Assembly (NCBI RefSeq): GCF_000374445.1
Contig: NZ_KB894422.1
Coordinates: forward strand, 62,001-126,000
Length of the DNA stretch: 64,000 nucleotides
Reading direction: 5' to 3'
DNA from: Actinokineospora enzanensis DSM 44649
GTDB taxonomy: Bacteria; Actinomycetota; Actinomycetes; Mycobacteriales; Pseudonocardiaceae
Part shown: positions 57,885-64,000 of the stretch, in pieces
Position numbering within the stretch: position 1 is the first letter of the stretch
Layout: each line of letters starts with the position of its first letter
Translations under genes and position numbers: made by a program
Notes under the pieces: generated by a model
Told to the model about the DNA's origin: nothing
What the model saw: only the letters and a program-made list of their open reading frames with translations
The model's database searches: none

Positions 57885-60068
57885 ATGGTCGACGAGAAGG
57901 TCCTGCTGGCGCAGCGGTTCATCAACTCCTACAGCGTGGCGGGCATCCCCAAGGTGGAGGAGAACGGCAAGACCGGCTGGCCGGTCATGTACGCGCTCAC
58001 CCGGATCCTGCAGTACGAGCTGGGCATCACCACCCTGTCCGACTCGTTCGGCCCCACCACACTGTCCACTTTGCAGCAACGGTTCCCGGTCATCGACGGC
58101 CGCAACACCTTCGCCGCCATCAACCGCGTCATCGGGTACGGCCTGTACTGCAAGGGCTATCCCGGCGGCGAGCTGAAAGGCGTCTACGACAGCGAGGTCT
58201 CGGCCTCGGTCACCCGGCTCAAGCAAGACATGGGTGTCGCGGGCGTCTACCCCGGCGACGGGGTGACCCCCAAGGTGTTCAAGGGTCTGCTGAACATGGA
58301 CCCGTACGTCGTGGTCGGCAGCGGCAGCACCGAGATCCGCGCCGTGCAGCAGTGGCTCAACCAGAACTTCGTGGCCCGCCGCGACTTCTTCGTCATCCCC
58401 TGCGACGGCTACTTCTCCCGCGACGTGCAGAAGGCGCTCCTGCTGGCCATCCAGTTCGAGATCGGCATGAGCGACGACGTCGCCAACGGCAGGCTCGGCC
58501 CGGGTACCAAGGCGGGCCTGCGGGCCAACCCGCTCGCGGTCGGCTCGTCCGGGCGCTGGGTGCAGCTGTTCACCGCGGCCATGATCTTCAACCAGCGGCC
58601 CGCGGTGGCGTTCTCGCCGTCGTTCACCAGCGCGCTGTCCGCGCAGGTCCGCGACTTCCAGCGGTTCGTCGCGCTGCCCGAGACGGGCCAGGGCGACTAC
58701 CAGACCTGGGCGTCGCTGCTGGTGTCGTACGGCGACGAGACCCGCAAGGGTACCGCGTGCGACACGGTCACCGAGGTGACCTCCGGCCGCGCCCAGACGC
58801 TGTGGAACGCCGGGTACCGGGTGGTCGGCCGATACCTGTGCAATGTCAGCGGTTCTCCGCTGGACAAGATGATCAAACCGTACGAACTGGACAACATCGT
58901 CGCCGCGGGCCTGCGGGTGTTCCCGATCTACCAGACCTACGGCGGCGAAGCGGCCTACTTCCGCCGCGAGCAGGGTGCGGCGGACGCGTTCGCGGCCATC
59001 TCCTGGGCCCGGCACCACGGGTTCAAGGCGGGCACCCGGATCTACTTCGCGGTCGACTTCGATGCGCTCGACTACCAGGTAACCGACAACGTCATCCCGC
59101 ACTTCCAGGGGATCAAGGACATCCTGGACGAGCACGGCCCGGAGTACTCGCTCGGCATCTAAGGCGCGCGCAACGTGTGCAGCCGCGTCCGGGCCGCGGG
59201 CCTGACCACGGCCAGCTTCGTCTCCGACATGTCCAGCGGCTTCTCCGGCAACCTCGGCTTCCCGATGCCGGTGGACTGGGCGTTCGACCAGATCGCCACC
59301 ACCACGGTCACCGGCGGCCCGCTCGGCGAGTCGTTCGACGTCGACAACAACATCTCCTCCGGCCGCGACGCGGGCCAGGACAGCTTCGCCCCGGTCGTCC
59401 AGTCCGGTGTGGACGTGCGCTTCGACACCACCTGGCGGGACGCCATGCTCCGCGACGTCCAGACCTACCTGGAGTCGATCAGTGTGCCGGAGACCGGCGG
59501 ACCGGGCGGCGAGGCACTGACGCTGCGCTCCACCACCGAGTCGTTCACCATGACACTCAACGCCGACGTGTTCATCACCGACGTCGCCCGCAGCCTGGGC
59601 GTCCGCAAGGCACTCGTGCAGACCCCACTGATGTGGGAGATCCGCAAGCTCAATATCCTCGACCCGGGCGCCGACGAGGCCGTGGAGCAGGGCCTGAAGA
59701 ACGACAGTAGCACCGGCCTCGGCCAGATCTTCGCCCAGACCGCCATCCGCGCCCGCAACTTCTGCGTCCGCCAGGGCATCATCGGCGGCCGGATCCTGGA
59801 CTTCGGCAACGACACCGACCGCATGGATGTGTGGACCAGGCTCCGCCACGACGACATCTACAACATCAACACGGTGCCCCTGGTCCTCATCGAAGGCGCC
59901 AACGACGTCGGTCTGTCCCGTCCCAACCTCGACTACAGCGAGGCGGACACGCAACAGACCCTGGCCCGCTACAACGGAACCGGCGACGCCGCGGCGAACT
60001 ACGGCAGGCAGCTGATCGGCCTGTACCGGGTGTTCGAGAAGTACAACAAGCTGCTGCGCGAGCAGTGA
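57885..60068 (+). pseudogene. DUF1906 (Rv2525c-like) surface protein interrupted by an in-frame TAA
   Basis: From ATG 57885 the frame runs to a TAA at 59160-59162 (codon 426) and then continues uninterrupted in the same frame to 60068. The N-terminal 290 residues look like peptidoglycan-binding-type repeats (VMYALTRILQYELGITTLS, AVQQWLNQNF). The DUF1906 glycoside-hydrolase-like barrel spans the stop: GRAQTLWNAGYRVVGRYL, TRIYFAVDFDA, then YSLGI-stop-GARNVCSRV, where a Tyr codon is expected. One base change (TAC or TAT to TAA) explains it. Either a recent nonsense mutation, a sequencing error or readthrough. A GTG at 59175 could restart translation. The M15-type gene follows after 16 bases. Confidence 0.85.
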
Positions 60069-60084
60069 GTCCTCGGGGGAAGGC

Positions 60085-60690
60085 ATGAAGATGGACAACA
60101 CCCTGCACCGCCGCACAGTACTGCGCGCGGGCGTCGGCCTGGCTCTGGCAGCGGGAGTCACCCCGGCTTTCGCGGGCATCGCCCACGCCGATCCCGCCCG
60201 GGACAGGCTGGCCCAGGTCCGCCCGGGCCCGGTGAGCGCGAACGGCTGGCCGATCGAACGCGCCCCCGACGCGGGCGGTTCCGTGTGGACACGGGAGATC
60301 GAGGGAACGGGCCTCCTGGTGGCCACGGCCATCGGCGACGCCCGGACCGTCCTGACCCACGTCATCCGGCGCTACCACTACGAGATCGCCACCCTGAAAC
60401 CGGGCGAGGTGATCGGCTTCCGCCCGTACGACCGCCTCCCGCGCGGCTACCAGACCAACCACGCCTCCGGCACCGCCATCGACATCCGCCCCAACGCCTT
60501 CCCCGAAGGCACCCGCGGCGGCTTCCTCCAGTCCGAACTGACCGTCATCCACTCCATCCTCGACGACTCCCACGGCGTCCTCTCCTGGGCCGGAGACCGG
60601 TCCGACGAGGCCCACTTCCACATCGCGGTCGGCCCGGACGACCCCCGCCTGCCCGCACTGGCAGCCGAACTCCGCCACTACAGGTACTGA
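60085..60690 (+). CDS. Secreted M15-like D,D-/L,D-carboxypeptidase
   Basis: 201 residues, ATG 60085 just behind GGGGGAAGG. The signal HRRTVLRAGVGLALAAGVTPAFA contains an RR pair and may use the Tat route. The zinc site is visible: NHASGTAIDI (His and Asp ligands of the HxxGxAxD motif) and EAHFHI (the HxH end), with the catalytic acid in the SDEAHFH stretch. M15/VanY-type enzymes cut D-Ala from peptidoglycan stem peptides. Cotranscription with the DUF1906 gene, whose product carries wall-binding repeats, fits a role in wall remodelling. A 13-bp hairpin terminator follows. Confidence 0.9.
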   Translation: MKMDNTLHRRTVLRAGVGLALAAGVTPAFAGIAHADPARDRLAQVRPGPVSANGWPIERAPDAGGSVWTREIEGTGLLVATAIGDARTVLTHVIRRYHYEIATLKPGEVIGFRPYDRLPRGYQTNHASGTAIDIRPNAFPEGTRGGFLQSELTVIHSILDDSHGVLSWAGDRSDEAHFHIAVGPDDPRLPALAAELRHYRY

Positions 60691-60746
60691 TCACTAGCCG
60701 ACAAACATCCTGCAGGCATGCAACCCGATACCGCGCCAAGGAACCG

Positions 60747-60775
60747 GGGCCCCTGCCGTCTGACGGTGGGGGCCC
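60747..60775 (+). terminator. Hairpin terminator after the M15-like gene
   Basis: GGGCCCCTGCCGT (60747-60759) pairs with ACGGTGGGGGCCC (60763-60775) over 13 positions, two of them G-U, with a three-base loop. Confidence 0.75.
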
Positions 60776-61083
60776 AGTCCGCCCAGCAGGCACGACCGTG
60801 CCTGCCCACCGCGCCGAGGCCGCCCCGGCTGTCGAACGAGCGAGTACTACCCGATCGCAACGTCGACAATGTCTCGATTGACCCTTTATCGCCGGATTGA
60901 CGGTTTCCTGGAAACACTCGATAGTATTGTCGAACTGGGAAATGGGAATCGGACACACTAGGGTCCGCCAGGGAGCTGGGAAATTCCCGAGCTTGTCCCG
61001 CGGCCGCACGGCCACCAGTATTGCGCTGATCTCGACCACCACCTCGGTGCCGTCGGGAGACGAGCGCGAGAGGAGCGGCGGTC
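60776..61083. other. Intergenic region upstream of the repeated membrane protein
   Basis: About 300 bases, less GC-rich from 60850 to 60960. It contains GTTTC-CTG-GAAAC, a small palindrome near 60903, and TTGAC/TAGTAT hexamers close to it that could form a promoter with a long spacer. No gene is seen. Confidence 0.4.
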
Positions 61084-61833
61084 ATGTCGACGAAACTTCC
61101 CCGGATCACCCTGGTGTTCTGGATTCTGAAGATCGCCGCGACGACGCTCGGCGAGACCGGGGGTGATCTGATCGCGCAGACGCTCAACGTGGGTTATCTG
61201 ACCAGTTTCCTGGTGCTGATCGGTATCTTCGCCGTCACCCTGGTCTGGCAGTTGAGCGTGCGCTCGTTCCAGCCGATCCTGTACTGGACGGTGATCCTGT
61301 CCACCAGCATGGCGGGCACCACGCTGTCGGATTTCATGGACCGCACCCTCGATCTCGGTTACCTTCTCGGCGCGGTCGTGCTGGTGAGCGCGTTGCTGAT
61401 CGTCTTCGCGGTGTGGAAACTCAGCGGGCACCCGTTCCGCGTGACCGATATCGACTCCTTCGGCGGGGAACTGCTCTACTGGATTGCGATCCTGATCTCC
61501 AACACGCTGGGCACGGCGTTCGGCGACTTCCTGTCCGACACCTCCGGCCTGGGCTACGGCGGCAGCGCGCTGCTGGTGGCGAGCCTGATCGGGGTGCTGG
61601 CGCTGGCGATGAGGTTCACCCCGATCTCCAACGTCCTGCTGTTCTGGATCGCGTTCGTGCTGACCCGCCCGCTTGGCGCGACCGCAGGCGACCTGTTCAG
61701 CAAGCCGGTGGAGGCGGGCGGTCTCGGCTACGGCACCTACAGTTCGTCGATCGTGCTGCTCGCCCTGCTGGTCGGCCTGATCATCTTCAGCTACCGGCAG
61801 CGCGGCCGGGCGGCGGTCACCGCGCCTGCCTGA
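61084..61833 (+). CDS. COG4705-type membrane protein built of four repeats
   Basis: 249 residues, start set by GAGAGGAG upstream. Eight hydrophobic segments are arranged as four similar two-helix units, each with a Gly-Asp motif in the first half: TLGETGGDLIAQTLNVGY, MAGTTLSDFMDRTLDLGY, TLGTAFGDFLSDTSGLGY and PLGATAGDLFSKPVEAGGLGY. The acidic residue in every unit lies within the membrane, which suggests ion or metal handling (inference). COG4705 proteins were once described as membrane-anchored regulators of amylopullulanase, but their true function is not known. Monocistronic as far as can be seen. Confidence 0.88.
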   Translation: MSTKLPRITLVFWILKIAATTLGETGGDLIAQTLNVGYLTSFLVLIGIFAVTLVWQLSVRSFQPILYWTVILSTSMAGTTLSDFMDRTLDLGYLLGAVVLVSALLIVFAVWKLSGHPFRVTDIDSFGGELLYWIAILISNTLGTAFGDFLSDTSGLGYGGSALLVASLIGVLALAMRFTPISNVLLFWIAFVLTRPLGATAGDLFSKPVEAGGLGYGTYSSSIVLLALLVGLIIFSYRQRGRAAVTAPA

Positions 61834-61987
61834 CCAGCCCGCGCGAGTATTCCGTCGATTGTCGTGGGCCGCTTGCGCGGGCGAATGGACGGTTAGCCGA
61901 CCATATGTCGGATATACCCGCCGGACCGGACATCGACTTTGAAATGCCGAGCTTGCGCGCCCGTTCTTGCCCTTGCTAGCGTCGAAA

Positions 61988-62009
61988 CTCCCAAGTCGAC
62001 TGTTGGGAG
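61988..62009 (+). promoter_or_regulatory. Hairpin masking the ribosome binding site of the glycosidase-like gene
   Basis: CTCCCAA (61988-61994) pairs with TTGGGAG (62003-62009) around an 8-nt loop containing GTCGAC. TTGGGAGAGG is the ribosome binding site of the gene starting at 62015, so the stem would cover it in the mRNA. Confidence 0.45.
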
Positions 62010-62014
62010 AGGTC

Positions 62015-63193
62015 ATGAAATCACGACGCTCCATTGTTGCAACAGTTCTCATATTCGCCGGTCTCCTCCTCGCGAATACGATTTCCGCGGCTGCCTCAAG
62101 TACGGCGAGCACCGCCATCAAGTGGCATCCCGGTCACTACATGACCAGCGACTGGTGGCACAACGCGGCCACCCCGGCGAGCATGGCGAGTAGCGAGTTA
62201 CAGGTCGTCAACACGTCACCGAATGTCCGGGGCTGGAAGGGCAACTACTACTGGGCCGCGCTCGAAACCGGCAAGGGTGTATACAACTTCTCGGTCATCG
62301 ACGCGGAGTTGGCCAAGCTCAACCAGGGCAACCCCACCCCGCGCAAGAAGCTGATCATCGACATCTCCTCCAGCGGTTTCCTGCGCACGCACGACGAGGA
62401 CCCGGGCGGTTTCCTCAACGCCGTGTTGCCGAGCTATCTGACGACCGACACCGCCACCTACGGGTCCGCGCCCAAGGCGGGCACCAGCGGCTGGTGGTAC
62501 GGCGGCAGCGGGTTCGCCATCACCGCGGCCGTCTGGCGGCAGGCCGTGACCGACCGGTTCATCGCGCTGCTCCAGGCCGTGGGCGCGCGCTACAACGGCA
62601 ATCCCGATGTCGAGGGCATCGTGTTGACCGAGACCGCTTCCCAGGTCGGCGAAGGCGGCGGCTACAACGACAACACGCTATTGAGCCAGTTGGAACGCAT
62701 GCTGACCGCCGCGAAAGCCGCGCTTCCCAACACCAATGTCGTCGTCGAGAACAACTTCATGGGAAACCAGGCGAACACGAGCGCGCTGGTCCTTTTCCAG
62801 AACTCACACGCGATCGCGGAAAGCGGACCGGATCTGCTGGGCAAGACCGCGGCCGACAAGACCTCGCCGCCCAAGGAACTCACCTGGGGACAGCAGTGCG
62901 TGACGGGTTATCCCGGGACCGGGTGCCCCAACCTGACCGGCAGCATCGCCGTCATCCAGAACATCGACGAGCCCGAACTGCTCGGCACCCAGTTCCAGGG
63001 CGCGGGCGCGCCCTTCACCCCGCTCGACATCTACAACAACGGCGAGGACTACCTGCACGCCAGCCATCTCATGTGGACGTACCTGGTCGGTCGGCCGATC
63101 AACAACTGGCCCACCGTCGCCTCGATGATCAACGCCCATCCCATCCGCTACACCGCATGCCCGACGGGCTACCCGGGTTGTGACACGCGGTAA
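62015..63193 (+). CDS. Secreted TIM-barrel glycoside-hydrolase-like protein
   Basis: 392 residues from ATG 62015 behind GGGAGAGG. Signal peptide 1-30 (RSIVATVLIFAGLLLANTISAAA). The mature part reads as a beta/alpha barrel: WHPGHYMTSDWW, NVRGWKGNYYWAALETGKGVYNFSVIDAEL (a stretch common in GH5/GH42-type proteins where a narrator strand leads to the active site), KKLIIDISSSGFL, GNPDVEGIVLTETAS with a candidate acid Glu, and TNVVVENNFMGNQ. I infer a secreted glycosidase of an unassigned family; the substrate is not evident. A perfect 13-bp terminator follows. Confidence 0.75.
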   Translation: MKSRRSIVATVLIFAGLLLANTISAAASSTASTAIKWHPGHYMTSDWWHNAATPASMASSELQVVNTSPNVRGWKGNYYWAALETGKGVYNFSVIDAELAKLNQGNPTPRKKLIIDISSSGFLRTHDEDPGGFLNAVLPSYLTTDTATYGSAPKAGTSGWWYGGSGFAITAAVWRQAVTDRFIALLQAVGARYNGNPDVEGIVLTETASQVGEGGGYNDNTLLSQLERMLTAAKAALPNTNVVVENNFMGNQANTSALVLFQNSHAIAESGPDLLGKTAADKTSPPKELTWGQQCVTGYPGTGCPNLTGSIAVIQNIDEPELLGTQFQGAGAPFTPLDIYNNGEDYLHASHLMWTYLVGRPINNWPTVASMINAHPIRYTACPTGYPGCDTR

Positions 63194-63200
63194 GCGAACC

Positions 63201-63230
63201 CGAGGGCTCCGGCGCGTGCCGGAGCCCTCG
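63201..63230 (+). terminator. Strong hairpin terminator
   Basis: A perfect 13-bp stem (63201-63213 with 63218-63230) with a GCGT loop, eight bases behind the glycosidase-like gene. Confidence 0.88.
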
Positions 63231-63329
63231 GCGGCAGGCCATACCGGACACCCCTCGGCAGCGCCCCGGGCTCCTCGGGAAGGATTCGCGTGTGGATAGT
63301 CCCCACCGAACCCGCTAGGAGCTCCACCC

Positions 63330-64000
63330 GTGAAGACCATCGCCTGGATCGTGCTGCTCATCGGCCTCGGCCTCACCGCCATGTACGTCGCCACCGGCCT
63401 GCAGGGCGGCGAGGTCGCCTGGCTCAACGGCTGGCTCGTCGGACCCATCGTGCTCGTGTTCATCGCGCCCACCCTGTTCACGCTGTCCGCCAAGCTCGGC
63501 GGCAGCCTCGCCCAACTGCGCGGCGTGCTGCCCTCGGGCTTCCAGGGCGCGCCGATCGGCATGGGCACCGTGCTCTCGGTGACGCGCACCGGCCTCACCG
63601 TGAACGACCAGCCGCAGCTGGCCATCGCACTGCGCGTCGACACCGCGGACGGTCGCACGTTCGACGCGACGACCCGCCAGATCATCGACCTCACCCAGTT
63701 GGGGACCGTCCAGTCCGGCGCGATGTTGCCGGTGCGATACCTGCCGGACAACAGCGTCACCCTGGCCGTCGACGCCACCCAGGCCGAGCTCCAGGCCGTG
63801 GTCAACCAGATCCAGCTGGCCAAGGGCCACATCACCGCAAAACAGCTGCACATCGCCGAACACGGCCTCGACGCCGCCGCGGTCGTGCTGGCCATGGTCC
63901 CCACCGGCGAGATCCGCGGCGACCGCGCCGTGGTCGACCTGACCCTGCGGGTCACCCGGGCCGACAACACGATGTTCGACCTGACCCAGCAGAAGGCGAT
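63330..64000 (+). CDS. Membrane protein with repeated DUF3592-like domains, N-terminal part
   Basis: The frame opens at a GTG at 63330, eight bases behind AGGAG, and runs off the right edge (223 complete codons). Two membrane helices at the start (TIAWIVLLIGLGLTAMYVAT and LVGPIVLVFIAPTLFTL) are followed by a soluble part with GMGTVLSVTRTGLTVNDQPQLAIALRVDTADGRTFDATTRQ, then PVRYLPDNSVTLAVD. A second, weaker copy of the same pattern starts at VPTGEIRGDRAVVDLTLRVTRADNTMFD. This resembles DUF3592-type domains of bacterial membrane proteins. Function unknown; the C-terminus is not in the window. Confidence 0.8.
   Translation, partial: MKTIAWIVLLIGLGLTAMYVATGLQGGEVAWLNGWLVGPIVLVFIAPTLFTLSAKLGGSLAQLRGVLPSGFQGAPIGMGTVLSVTRTGLTVNDQPQLAIALRVDTADGRTFDATTRQIIDLTQLGTVQSGAMLPVRYLPDNSVTLAVDATQAELQAVVNQIQLAKGHITAKQLHIAEHGLDAAAVVLAMVPTGEIRGDRAVVDLTLRVTRADNTMFDLTQQKA

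Overview
The window is about 64 kb of very GC-rich DNA with strong G/C bias at third codon positions, GTG and TTG starts next to AT-rich ATGs, GGAGG-type ribosome binding sites, many GC-rich hairpin terminators, twin-arginine and lipobox signals, a PopR/ClpP pair and a DasR-type operator. This points to a filamentous actinomycete, most likely of the Pseudonocardiales (inference; no rRNA or tRNA gene was seen). There is no prophage, IS element, CRISPR array or replication origin that I can support.

Layout. 0-7.2 kb: end of an M20 peptidase operon, a secreted GH18 chitinase with a DasR-like operator, a MarR/MFS efflux pair and a Tat-type DyP peroxidase. 7.4-26.2 kb: one long leftward cluster holding a 4,116-residue secreted RHS/YD-repeat polymorphic toxin (HINT plus HNH nuclease at its C-terminus), six small tightly packed genes that look like an immunity array, and a 1,258-residue subtilisin that carries the same surface modules as the toxin. 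26-39 kb: mixed housekeeping and secreted genes (PSMA-like M28 peptidase, F420/FMN split-barrel enzymes, a clpP-clpP-popR locus, a MacB-like ABC exporter, an I36 inhibitor, lipoproteins). 37.5-39.8 kb: an EF-G paralogue preceded by a short leader ORF and structures that look like a translational attenuator. 39.8-52.2 kb: a second RHS system: a LamG/FG-GAP surface protein, a 2,022-residue RHS protein ending in a PD-(D/E)xK-like domain and a membrane helix, and two tandem paralogous genes that are candidate immunity genes. 52.5-64 kb: a TIR-like membrane protein, a zone of decaying genes (histidine kinase, MMPL, FAD monooxygenase, a DUF1906 gene with an in-frame TAA), an NmrA/LysR pair, an M15-type peptidase, a four-fold repeated membrane protein, a secreted glycosidase-like protein and a partial membrane protein.

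How it fits together. The two RHS clusters are the dominant theme. Both are transcribed leftward, both build long modular exported proteins, and toxin, candidate immunity genes and partner surface protein are nearly contiguous. A roughly 90-residue module marked by YPADG occurs at least nine times in three different proteins of these clusters and ties them together. Chitinase, M15 and DUF1906 proteins, glycosidase, secreted peptidases and the protease inhibitor give the rest of the window a cell-surface and exo-enzyme flavour. Functional calls come from motif reading only; no database search was run.
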